Assembly (NCBI RefSeq): GCF_009708005.2
Contig: NZ_CP052757.1
Coordinates: 2,728,001 to 2,792,000 of the forward strand
DNA length: 64,000 nt
DNA from: Cellulosimicrobium protaetiae
GTDB lineage: Bacteria; Actinomycetota; Actinomycetes; Actinomycetales; Cellulomonadaceae
Reading direction: 5' to 3'
Shown here: piece after piece, positions 50,871-58,831 of the stretch
Layout of the letters: each line of letters starts with the position of its first letter
How positions within the stretch are numbered: the stretch's first letter is position 1
Program-made: the position numbers and the translations under genes
The notes under the pieces: model-generated
Databases searched by the model: none
What the model was told of the DNA's origin: nothing
The model's input: the letters and a program-made list of their open reading frames with translations, nothing else

Positions 50871-51653
50871 CTACGCCGTCGGGGGCCGGTCGTCGGCCCG
50901 ACCGCCCACGAGGGTGCGCACCCGTTCCCACCGGGCCTGGTACCGCGCCCCGAACCGTTCCTGCGCCCGGGCCAGCCGGTGCGGTCGGCGCGCGTACCGA
51001 CGTCGGGCCCAGGGCGACGAGGGCTTGGCGAGGCGCACCGCGCCGACGAACGCGACGACCGGGACGACGATCCCGACGAGGCCGGTCGCGAGCTTGCCCT
51101 TGAGCACGCAGAGGAACGCCAGCGCGAGATGGACGACGACCGTCACGGTGTACGCGAGCCAGCCGCCCTGCGCGTCCTCGGACGTGATTCCGATCGGCGA
51201 CGCGGACAGGAGCAGCGCGCCCCCGAGCGCGCCGCCCACGAGGATCGCGTCGATCGAGCGCTGCCCCTCCTCGGACCAGTAGACGTCGTCGACGTACAGC
51301 CACAGCGCGAACTCGTCGAGCGCGAGCGCGGCCCCCGCGCCGAACAGGAGCGCGAGCACCTCCGACCACGGGTGCCCGGGGGAGTACCGGAACTGGAGCA
51401 TGCCGGTGAGCAGCACGAGCAGGATGCCCCAGACCTGGTGGTGCACGTGCACGCCGCCGAGGGACACGTCGCCGAGGAGGGCGCGGCGGGGCCGACGGTC
51501 GGGGTCGGGGGTGGACGTCCGTGCGGCCTCACGGCGCGCGCGGATGCGGCGCGTGATCGACCGCACGACGACGAAGGTGACGACGAACCCGACGAGCGCG
51601 AACAGGGCCGGCGCGCGCCCGGTGTCGACGACGTGCGTGGTGTACCAGTCCAC
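50871..51653 (-). CDS. Multi-pass membrane protein of unknown function
   Basis: 260 residues with about six hydrophobic segments (ALFALVGFVVTFVVV, GILLVLLTGMLQF, LALLFGAGAALALDEFALWL and later ones). Conserved-looking polar residues are embedded: GVHVHHQVWG, DEFALWLYVDDVYW and GQRSIDAILVGG. A basic soluble tail follows. I do not recognise an assigned function. GTG 51653 is chosen because GGGAGG lies about seven bases upstream. It sits downstream of the ABC-F gene, same direction. Confidence 0.75.
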   Translation of the reverse strand: MDWYTTHVVDTGRAPALFALVGFVVTFVVVRSITRRIRARREAARTSTPDPDRRPRRALLGDVSLGGVHVHHQVWGILLVLLTGMLQFRYSPGHPWSEVLALLFGAGAALALDEFALWLYVDDVYWSEEGQRSIDAILVGGALGGALLLSASPIGITSEDAQGGWLAYTVTVVVHLALAFLCVLKGKLATGLVGIVVPVVAFVGAVRLAKPSSPWARRRYARRPHRLARAQERFGARYQARWERVRTLVGGRADDRPPTA

Positions 51654-51779
51654 GGGTGCACCTCCCGGCGCGTCACGGCCACGGTGCGGTCCGTGCCCAC
51701 CCCGGGCGCGGGAACCATGCCCTCGGCCCATCGTCGCCGGTCCGGGGGCGCCCCCGCGAGCGGACGCCCCCGGACCGGG

Positions 51780-53393
51780 TCAACGACCGGGGACCGCCAC
51801 GCGGTGGAGGGCGCCGTCCGCGTCGAGCCGGAGCGCGACGTCGACCCCGAGCCGGGCGAGGAAGCCGTCGTCGTGACTGACGACGAGCAGGGCGCCCGCG
51901 TACCCCGACAGGGCCTCCACGAGCCGGTCGACGCTGCGCACGTCGAGGTTGTTCGTCGGCTCGTCGAGCACGAGGAGCTGGGCGGGCGGCTCGGCGAGCA
52001 GGAGCCGCGCGAGCGAGACGCGGAACCGCTCGCCGCCCGACAGGGTGGACACCGGGCGATCCACGCTCGACCCGCGCAGCAGGAGGCGCGCGAGCTGGTT
52101 GCGGATCGTGCCCGGGGCGGCGTCCGGCGCCCCGTCGCGCACGTTCTCGAGCGCGCTCCGGGCGTCGTCGAGCCCGTCGAGGCGCTGGGGCAGGTACCCG
52201 ACGCGGTCGGTGAGCAGCACGCCGCCAGCCCGCCCGGGCTCCGGAGCGCGTCCGGCGAGCAGGTTCTCCAGGAGCGTCGTCTTGCCGGACCCGTTCGCGC
52301 CGACGAGCGCGACGCGCTCCGGCCCCTGCACGACGACGGTTCCGTTCGTCCCGTGCAGCTCGGCGAGGCGACGACCGCGCGGCACGTCCGGGTCGGGGAG
52401 CACGAGGTGCACGTGCTCGTCGTCCCGCACGCGGGCCGCCGCGGCGTCGAGCGCGTCCTGCGCGGCCTGGACCTTCGCGTCCAGGCCCTGGCGCATCGAG
52501 CCGGCGGACACCTGCGCGGCGGACGCGCGCAGCCCCATGGAGATGCGCGACCCGGTGCGGTTCGCCTGGGCGGTGCGCGCCGTCCGCTCGCGGCGCGCGA
52601 GCTTGGTCTCGGCCTCGACGCGCTGGCGCTTCTCGGCGCGGAGCGTCTGCTCGGCGGTCCGCGCGGCCTGCGCCGCGGCGGCCTGGTCCGCGTCGAGCTG
52701 GTCGCGCCACGCGCTGTACGGGCCGCCGAACGTCGTGAGGCGCCCGGCGTGCAGCTCCGCGGTCTCGTCCATGTGCTCGAGCAGGTCGAGGTCGTGGCTC
52801 ACGACGACGAGCGTCCCGGGCCAGCCGTCGACGAGCGCCGCGAGCCGCGCCCGGGTACCGCGGTCGAGGTTGTTGGTCGGCTCGTCGAGCAGCGTGATGG
52901 CGCTGCGCCGCACGCGCAGCCCGCTGATCGCGACGAGCATCGCCTCCCCGCCGGACAGCTCGCCCACGCGCCGGTCGAGGCCGACGCCGTCGAGCCCGAT
53001 CTCGGCGAGCGCCTGCGCGGCGCGCGCCTCGACGTCCCAGTCGTCGCCGACGGCGTCGAAGTGGCGCTCGTCCACGTCCCCGGACTCGATGGCGCGCAGC
53101 GCTTCGAGCGTGCCGTCGATGCCGAGGAGGCGCGCGACGCTCGCGTCCCGGCCGAGGGTCAGGGTCTGGGGCAGGTAGGCGACGTCGCCGGTGGTCGTGA
53201 CGCGCCCGGACGTCGGGGTGAGCAGGCCGGCGACGAGGCGCAGCAGGGTGGACTTGCCGGCGCCGTTGTCGCCGACGAGGCCCGTGCGTCCGGCGCCGAA
53301 CGTGCCGGTGAGGTGCGAGAGCGCGACGGTGCCGTCGGGCCACTCGAAGGTGAGGTCGGTCAGGGTCACCGCGGAGCGGTGCGGGGTGGACAT
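51780..53393 (-). CDS. ABC-F family ATP-binding protein (ribosome-acting/antibiotic-resistance type)
   Basis: 537 residues with two ABC domains and no membrane domain: Walker A GDNGAGKST and GANGSGKTT, signatures ELSGGEAML and TLSGGERFR, Walker B LLDEPTNNLD and VLDEPTNNLD. An Arg/Lys/Ala-rich inter-domain linker (about 240-300) lies between them. ABC-F proteins bind the ribosomal E site and many give ribosome-protection resistance. ATG 53393 follows GAGGAG; an in-frame GTG at 53492 would add a proline-rich extension and is less likely. A leader of about 200 bases with a hairpin precedes it. Confidence 0.9.
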   Translation of the reverse strand: MSTPHRSAVTLTDLTFEWPDGTVALSHLTGTFGAGRTGLVGDNGAGKSTLLRLVAGLLTPTSGRVTTTGDVAYLPQTLTLGRDASVARLLGIDGTLEALRAIESGDVDERHFDAVGDDWDVEARAAQALAEIGLDGVGLDRRVGELSGGEAMLVAISGLRVRRSAITLLDEPTNNLDRGTRARLAALVDGWPGTLVVVSHDLDLLEHMDETAELHAGRLTTFGGPYSAWRDQLDADQAAAAQAARTAEQTLRAEKRQRVEAETKLARRERTARTAQANRTGSRISMGLRASAAQVSAGSMRQGLDAKVQAAQDALDAAAARVRDDEHVHLVLPDPDVPRGRRLAELHGTNGTVVVQGPERVALVGANGSGKTTLLENLLAGRAPEPGRAGGVLLTDRVGYLPQRLDGLDDARSALENVRDGAPDAAPGTIRNQLARLLLRGSSVDRPVSTLSGGERFRVSLARLLLAEPPAQLLVLDEPTNNLDVRSVDRLVEALSGYAGALLVVSHDDGFLARLGVDVALRLDADGALHRVAVPGR

Positions 53394-53563
53394 GAGGTGC
53401 TCCTCGAGCCCGCGGTGGGGCGGGCGGGTCGTGCCGGGGACGGACAGGGCGGCGCGGGAGCGGTGCGGCGGATCCAGGCACGACGAGGCCACGGCAGGTG
53501 CCGGGAGGGCTCGCCCACGGGGACTCCGTCAAGGAGCCGGGGCGGGAGGGTGCGCTGGGACGG

Positions 53564-53583
53564 GCCGCCGACGGCTCGGCGGC
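53564..53583 (-). promoter_or_regulatory. Hairpin in the leader of the ABC-F gene
   Basis: GCCGCCGA and TCGGCGGC flank a four-base loop, a perfect 8-bp stem in the 240-base gap between the LysR stop and the ABC-F start. It could end the LysR transcript or act as an attenuator for the ABC-F gene, a common mode for this family. The sequence does not decide between these. Confidence 0.4.
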
Positions 53584-53634
53584 TAGAGTCTGTCGACCTC
53601 GATGAGCACCTACCGATGCTATCAGCGCCTCCCG

Positions 53635-54528
53635 TCAGCGAGGCGCCGACGAGCTCCCGAGCGCGTGCACGAGCCCGGCCACCAGGGCCGCGGCCGCCGC
53701 GCTCGGGTGCGGCCGGGTCACGAGCCCGAGGGACCACGCCTCGGGCGCGTCGAGCGGGACCGCGACCGCGCCGTCGGCGGGCTCGTACATGTCGGCCGGC
53801 ACGACGGCGACCCCGAACCCTGCGGCCACGAACGCGGGCAGGTCCCCGACGTCCGCGACCTCCGTGTCGGCGCGCGGCGCGACGCCCGCGTGCGCGAACG
53901 CGCGCTCGGCGACCACGCGGTTGCCGAACCCGCGCGGCGTCGTCACGACGCGCTCGTCGGCCAGGTCGCCGGGCGCGACCGACGCCGCCCCCGCGCGCGC
54001 GTGCCCGGCGGGCAGGACCGCGACGAACGTCGCGGACGTCAGGCGCGTGTACCGCAGGCCCGGATGGTCCTGCGGGTCCAGCCCCGTGAAGGCGACGTCG
54101 ACGACCCCCCGACGCACGTCTTCCCCGAGACCGGTCGAGCCGGCAGGGCTGGGCGTCAAGCGCAGCTCGACGCCCGGGTGGCGCTCGCGGAACGCCGCGA
54201 GCACGCGTGGCAGGCCGAGGTAGCCGAGGTTGGTGAAGACCCCGAGGCGGACGGTGCCGCGCACGAGGTGCGGGCCGGGCGCGACGGCGGCGCGCGCCTC
54301 GTCGACGGCGTCGAGGACCGCGCGGGCCCGGGGGAGCAGCGCCTCGCCCTGCGAGGTGAGCGCGACGGCGCGCTTGGTGCGTTCGAACAGCCGGGCGCCC
54401 AGCTCGGTCTCGAGCGCCCGCACCCCCGCGGACACGCTCGACTGCACGGCGAACACGCGGGCCGCCGCGCGCGTGAAGCTCAGCTCCTCGGCCACGGCGA
54501 CGAAGTACTCGAGCTGGCGCGTCTCCAT
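53635..54528 (-). CDS. LysR family transcriptional regulator
   Basis: 297 residues. The N-terminal HTH is classical (RQLEYFVAVAEELSFTRAAA, QSSVSAGVRALETELGARLF), and the remainder is the two-lobed effector domain. ATG 54528 opens METRQLEYF. It is divergent from an MFS transporter gene 94 bases away, which is its likely target through the T-N11-A box at 54549. Effector unknown. Confidence 0.92.
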   Translation of the reverse strand: METRQLEYFVAVAEELSFTRAAARVFAVQSSVSAGVRALETELGARLFERTKRAVALTSQGEALLPRARAVLDAVDEARAAVAPGPHLVRGTVRLGVFTNLGYLGLPRVLAAFRERHPGVELRLTPSPAGSTGLGEDVRRGVVDVAFTGLDPQDHPGLRYTRLTSATFVAVLPAGHARAGAASVAPGDLADERVVTTPRGFGNRVVAERAFAHAGVAPRADTEVADVGDLPAFVAAGFGVAVVPADMYEPADGAVAVPLDAPEAWSLGLVTRPHPSAAAAALVAGLVHALGSSSAPR

Positions 54529-54548
54529 GGGGCGAGGCTACCCAAGAA

Positions 54549-54563
54549 ATCGGTGAAGGCGAT
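54549..54563. promoter_or_regulatory. LysR-type T-N11-A box
   Basis: ATCG-N7-CGAT contains the T-N11-A pattern (T 54550, A 54562) characteristic of LysR binding sites. It lies in the intergenic region between the divergent LysR and MFS genes, 21 bases before the LysR start. Confidence 0.55.
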
Positions 54564-54622
54564 CAGAGGTATCGACACAAGTCGTTGGACACGATCAGCC
54601 GACCGGGCGCACGGTGGTGCGC

Positions 54623-55867
54623 ATGACCACCACCTCGACGCGCACCCCGGGCCTCGCCGGAACCGCCCCGCGGGCAGCCCGACGGCGTCCGCTCGTCTCC
54701 CACGGCTCCGGGTTCCTCGTCGTGGCGCTCGCGTTCGCCACGGCGATGGCGTTCTCGACCGTCCCGACCCCGCTCTACCCCCTCTACCAGGTGCGCGACG
54801 GGCTCCCCACGGTCGCCGTGACCGTCGTCTTCGCCGCCTACGCGGTCGGCGTGGCGGCGAGCCTCTACCTCGTCGGCCACCTCAGCGACCGGTTCGGGCG
54901 TCGGCGCGTGCTGCTCCTCGGCCTCGCGGCCGAGCTCGTCGCAGCGCTGCTCTTCCTCGCGCTCGACGGGCTGGGCGGGCTCGTGGTCGCGCGGCTCGTC
55001 TCCGGAGCGGGGATCGGCGCCGTCACCGCGACGGCGACGGCGCACCTCGCCGAGCTGCGCGCGGTCGCGCGCCCGGACGGGCCGCGCGACGCGAGCGCGG
55101 TCGCCGGCCTGGCGAACATCGGCGGCCTCGCGCTCGGCCCGCTCGTCGGCGGACTCCTGGCCCAGGCCGCACCCGCTCCGCTCACGACGCCGTACGTCGC
55201 GTTCGCCGTCCTGCTCGCCGCCGCGGTCCTCGCCGCCGCGCTCGTACCCGAGACGGTCGCGCCGTCGGTCGGCCCGTACGCGTACCGCCCGCAGCGCGTC
55301 GCGGTGCCGCGGTCGGGGCGCGGCACGTTCGTCGCCGCGGCGGCGGCCGCGTTCGCCGGCTTCGCCGTGTTCGGGCTCTTCACGTCGCTCACGCCGAGCG
55401 TGCTCGCGACGGTCATGCACGAGGACTCGCGACTCGTCGCGGGTCTCGTGTCCGCCGCGGTGTTCGCGTCCGCCGCCCCCGCCCAGCTCGCCTCCGGGCG
55501 GCTCGCCCCGGCGCGGCAGGTGGCGCTCGCGGTCGGGCTCACCCTGACCGGGCTCGTCGTCCTCGCCGCGTCGGTCGGGTTCGCGTCGCTGCCCGGCTTC
55601 GTCGCCAGCGCGGTCGTCGCGGGGGCGGGCGTCGGCATCCTCTTCCGCGGCGCGCTCGCGACGGCGGGGTCGCTCGCCGGACCGCACCGGCGCGGCGAGG
55701 TGCTCGCGGGGATCTTCCTCGTCGCCTACCTCGGGCTCGCCGTCCCGGTGCTCCTCCTGGGCCTCTCGTTGACCGTCGAACCCTTGCGTCTCATGGTCGT
55801 CGTCTTCGCGGCGGCGACCGCCGTCCTCGTCGCCCTCGCGGCCCCGGGCCTGGCTCGCCGGTCGTGA
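54623..55867 (+). CDS. MFS transporter
   Basis: 414-residue protein with about 12 membrane helices. Helix 1 has TVPTPLYPLYQVRDG, followed by the motif A loop GHLSDRFGRRRVLLLG and GPLVGGLLAQAAP. ATG 54623 is supported by the short gap to the LysR gene. Probably an exporter controlled by the divergent LysR protein; substrate unknown. Confidence 0.88.
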   Translation: MTTTSTRTPGLAGTAPRAARRRPLVSHGSGFLVVALAFATAMAFSTVPTPLYPLYQVRDGLPTVAVTVVFAAYAVGVAASLYLVGHLSDRFGRRRVLLLGLAAELVAALLFLALDGLGGLVVARLVSGAGIGAVTATATAHLAELRAVARPDGPRDASAVAGLANIGGLALGPLVGGLLAQAAPAPLTTPYVAFAVLLAAAVLAAALVPETVAPSVGPYAYRPQRVAVPRSGRGTFVAAAAAAFAGFAVFGLFTSLTPSVLATVMHEDSRLVAGLVSAAVFASAAPAQLASGRLAPARQVALAVGLTLTGLVVLAASVGFASLPGFVASAVVAGAGVGILFRGALATAGSLAGPHRRGEVLAGIFLVAYLGLAVPVLLLGLSLTVEPLRLMVVVFAAATAVLVALAAPGLARRS

Positions 55868-55941
55868 CACGGTGAGCCGACGAACCCGGGTCTGCCCTTC
55901 AGGCGAGGCGCCCGCTGACGAGGAACCCGGGCCCGGCTGCT

Positions 55942-55999
55942 GGCTAGCGCTTTCCGTCCTCGGTGTGCCAGACTCGGCGACGCCGGTGGGGAACCGGTT
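55942..55999. promoter_or_regulatory. LacI-type operator-like palindromes before the pectate lyase gene
   Basis: GGCTAGCGCTTTCC (55942-55955), with an AGCGCT core, reads GGAAAGCGCTAGCC on the other strand, like LacI-family operators of actinobacteria. A second palindrome AACCGGTT lies at 55992-55999. Both precede the pectate lyase start at 56026. Confidence 0.4.
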
Positions 56000-56025
56000 T
56001 CTCGCACCGACGAAGGAGTTGGGTG

Positions 56026-57696
56026 ATGGCAGGACGGTGGGTGAGGGTCCCGCTGGCCGCGGTGACCGCGGTCGTGATGGCGGTGACGGGGACCGCGCTG
56101 ACGAGCAGCGCAGCGCCGAACACCGCGGGAGGGGACGGCACGGTCCCGGGCGGCCCCGGCGCGGCGGACCTCGGGCGGCAGGTGCTCGGCGCGAGCGACG
56201 GCTGGGGCGCCGCCAACGGCGGCACCACGGGCGGCAGTGCGGCGAGCGCCGAGCACGTGTACGTCGTCGACACCTGGGACGAGCTGCGTGCCGCGCTGGG
56301 CGGGGCCGGGGCGCGGACCGACACGACGCCGCGCATCGTGTACGTCGACGGACGCATCGACGCGTTCGCCGGGACGACCTGCGAGGCCATCGCGGCGACC
56401 GTCCCGGTCGCGGGGAGCGACGACCCGTTCTCGATGGACGACTACGTCGCGGCCTACGACCCGGCGACGTACGGGTGGGTGGACCCGGCCGGTCCGCTCG
56501 AGGACGCGCGGGTGGCCGCCGCCGCGGAGCAGGCGACGCTCACGCTCCAGCACGTCGGGTCGAACGTGACGATCGTCGGCCTGGGCGCGGACGCGCAGCT
56601 CGTGGGCGCGAGCCTGCGGATCCGCGACGCGCGCAACGTCATCGTCCGCAACGTCACGTTCTCCGACGCGCGCGACTGCTTCCCCGCGTGGGACCCGGGC
56701 GACGGCGACGCCGGCAACTGGAACTCGGCGTACGACAACGTGTCGGTGTGGACCTCGGAGAACGTCTGGGTGGACCACAGCACGTTCGACGACGGCGAGC
56801 ACCCGCCCTCGTCGCTCCCGACGGTGTTCGGCCGCCCGTACGAGATCCACGACGGGCTGCTCGACATCACGCACGGCTCGGACCACGTGACCGTCTCCTA
56901 CAACCACTTCTCCGACCACGACAAGACGGCGATCCTCGGCTCGTCGGACAGCCGGACCCAGGACGCGGGCAAGCACAAGGTGACGTACCACCACAACCGG
57001 TGGACCGACGTCGGGCAGCGCGCCCCGCGCGTGCGCTTCGGCGACGTGCACGTCTACAACGAGCTCTACGAGCAGACGCGCGAGGGCATCTTCCAGTACT
57101 ACTGGGGCGCGGGCGTCGACTCGAGCATCTACGCCGAGAACAACGCGTTCGAGCTCGCCCCGGGCGTCGACCCGGCGCGGATCATCGGCCGGTACAAGGG
57201 CGAGCGGCTGTTCGAGACGGGCTCGACGGTGAACGGCGTGCCCGTCGACCTCCTCGCGGCCTACAACGCCTCGGTGGCGGAGGCCGACCGGCTCGCCGAC
57301 GAGGCGCGCTGGACGCCGACCCTGCACGGGAGCGTCGACCCGACGTGGGCCGTGCCCGCGATCGTGCGGTCGTCGGCGGGCGCGGGTCGTCTCGGCCCGG
57401 TCGACGCCCCGGCCTACGACCCGCACGCGACGTACGGCGCGGGCGACGTCGTCGTGCACGACGGCGCGGTGTTCCGCGCCCAGTGGTACGCGCGGGGAAC
57501 GACCCCGGGCGCGGCGTGGGGGCCGTGGGAGGAGCTCGCCACCGACGGTCGCGGTGTGCCGGTCTGGACCCCGACGCGCGTGTTCCGCGCCGGTGACGCG
57601 GTCGTGCACGACGGCGCGGTGTGGGTCGCGCAGTGGTGGTCGCGCGGGCAGGAGCCGGGCACCGGCTCGTGGGGGCCGTTCCGCGCGGTCGGCTGA
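56026..57696 (+). CDS. Secreted pectate lyase (PL1) with two CBM5/12-like repeats
   Basis: 556 residues with a signal peptide (about 1-29). The PL1 beta-helix (about 50-390) is recognised by WVDHSTFDDGEHPPSS, EIHDGLLDITHGSDHVTVSY, NHFSDHDKTAILGSSDS (Lys and Asp of the calcium site) and GQRAPRVRFGDVHVYN (catalytic Arg). Two C-terminal repeats of about 45 residues follow, each with Y/F-x-A-GD-x-V-x-H-x-G-x-x-(F/W)-x-A-Q-W-(Y/W), a CBM5/12-like polysaccharide-binding pattern. ATG 56026 follows AAGGAG. The enzyme cleaves polygalacturonate by beta-elimination. It stands alone, 42 kb from the galactan locus. Confidence 0.9.
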   Translation: MAGRWVRVPLAAVTAVVMAVTGTALTSSAAPNTAGGDGTVPGGPGAADLGRQVLGASDGWGAANGGTTGGSAASAEHVYVVDTWDELRAALGGAGARTDTTPRIVYVDGRIDAFAGTTCEAIAATVPVAGSDDPFSMDDYVAAYDPATYGWVDPAGPLEDARVAAAAEQATLTLQHVGSNVTIVGLGADAQLVGASLRIRDARNVIVRNVTFSDARDCFPAWDPGDGDAGNWNSAYDNVSVWTSENVWVDHSTFDDGEHPPSSLPTVFGRPYEIHDGLLDITHGSDHVTVSYNHFSDHDKTAILGSSDSRTQDAGKHKVTYHHNRWTDVGQRAPRVRFGDVHVYNELYEQTREGIFQYYWGAGVDSSIYAENNAFELAPGVDPARIIGRYKGERLFETGSTVNGVPVDLLAAYNASVAEADRLADEARWTPTLHGSVDPTWAVPAIVRSSAGAGRLGPVDAPAYDPHATYGAGDVVVHDGAVFRAQWYARGTTPGAAWGPWEELATDGRGVPVWTPTRVFRAGDAVVHDGAVWVAQWWSRGQEPGTGSWGPFRAVG

Positions 57697-57878
57697 GGCG
57701 CGCGGTCGTGACCCGACCACGCGCGGATGACGAGGGGACCGGTCGGCACGGCGCGCTGGGGGCGTCGTGCCGACCGGGTGCCGGGTGCGCTCGGCGTGTC
57801 CCTCGACGCCCGGGCGTTGTCCCGGCAGACTCTCGCCGTCAGTCGTCCCTCAAGAATCGACGTCGGGAGTATGCGCGG

Positions 57879-58364
57879 GTGCGAGCGAAGCGGTGGGCAG
57901 TGGTGACGACGGCGGTGCTGGGCGCCGTGGTCCTGGGCGGCTGTGACGGCGACGGCGACGGTGAGGCCGGCGCCGCGCCGCAGGCTCCGGCCGCCGCGGA
58001 GGTGGGCGACGCCGCGGGAGACAGCGCTGCGGAGGACGCCGCGGCCTGCGCCGCCTACGGCGACGTGCTGACGATCCTGGAGAACGCCGACATCGGTCTC
58101 GCCGACGGCCGCATGGAGGCGCAGGAGCACGACGGCTGGTACCGGCTGGCGACCCGCGTGCTCGATCGTCTGCCGTCCGGCGGGGACAGCGCCGTGCAGA
58201 CGGCGATCGGCGAGCTCCAGGAAGCCGCGCCGGTCGCGTCCGGGGCGTCGGCGGAGCCGACCGGCGTGCACTCCCCGGAGTGGGACGACGCCGAAGCCGA
58301 CCTCGGTGACGCGTGCGACGCCGTCGGCGCACCGCTGACCATCGCCGTGTTCACCGGCGGATGA
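57879..58364 (+). CDS. Small lipoprotein of unknown function
   Basis: 161 residues with a lipoprotein signal (KRWAVVTTAVLGAVVLGGC, Cys near residue 21), an acidic linker (DGDGDGEAGAAPQAPAAAEV) and a helical domain with several Cys (ACAAYGDVLTILENADIGLA, LGDACDAVGAP). No family is recognised. GTG 57879 starts the signal peptide; GGGAG lies about ten bases upstream. An ATG at 57871 is out of frame. The 182 bases between it and the pectate lyase show no gene. Confidence 0.75.
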   Translation: MRAKRWAVVTTAVLGAVVLGGCDGDGDGEAGAAPQAPAAAEVGDAAGDSAAEDAAACAAYGDVLTILENADIGLADGRMEAQEHDGWYRLATRVLDRLPSGGDSAVQTAIGELQEAAPVASGASAEPTGVHSPEWDDAEADLGDACDAVGAPLTIAVFTGG

Positions 58365-58377
58365 CGCTGGGACCGGG

Positions 58378-58743
58378 TCAGGCGGGCTCGGCAGCGGGTG
58401 CGAGCGTGGCGGCCAGGACGCGCCAGCCCTCGTCCGCGCGCACCCAGAGGCGCGTGTAGACCAACCGCGCCGACACCGCGGTGCCGTCCTGGATCGCCTC
58501 CACGGCGGCGACCAGCCGGGTCACCCCGCTCGCGGCGTCCTCCTGGACGTCGAGCGACTCCTCCTCGAGGCGGGTGACCCGCAGCCGACCGGAGCGGTAG
58601 CCCTCCAGGTCGTCCTCCTTGGAGAAGACCGACCCGTCCGGGCCGGCGCCGACGCACCGTGGGTGCAGCAACGCGTCCAGCGCGTCGACGTCACCGGCAC
58701 GCTGGGCGGCGTGGAGCGCATGCTCAGCAGCGAGAAGACTCAT
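58378..58743 (-). CDS. NTF2-like/DUF4440-type small protein
   Basis: 121 residues with an NTF2-like fold: LLAAEHALHAAQRAGDVDAL, DALLHPRCVGAGPDGSVFSK, then LVYTRLWVRADEGWRVLAAT. ATG 58743 lies six bases after TAGACT (58755-58750), so it is probably leaderless. It is convergent with the lipoprotein gene. Function unknown. Confidence 0.8.
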   Translation of the reverse strand: MSLLAAEHALHAAQRAGDVDALDALLHPRCVGAGPDGSVFSKEDDLEGYRSGRLRVTRLEEESLDVQEDAASGVTRLVAAVEAIQDGTAVSARLVYTRLWVRADEGWRVLAATLAPAAEPA

Positions 58744-58831
58744 CGCCCGAGTCTACGGACCGGGGCCCCGGGGCCGGTCTCGGGACCGGCCCCGGGGGAG
58801 TGCGGAAGCGCGGCGCGTGCCACGGACGACG

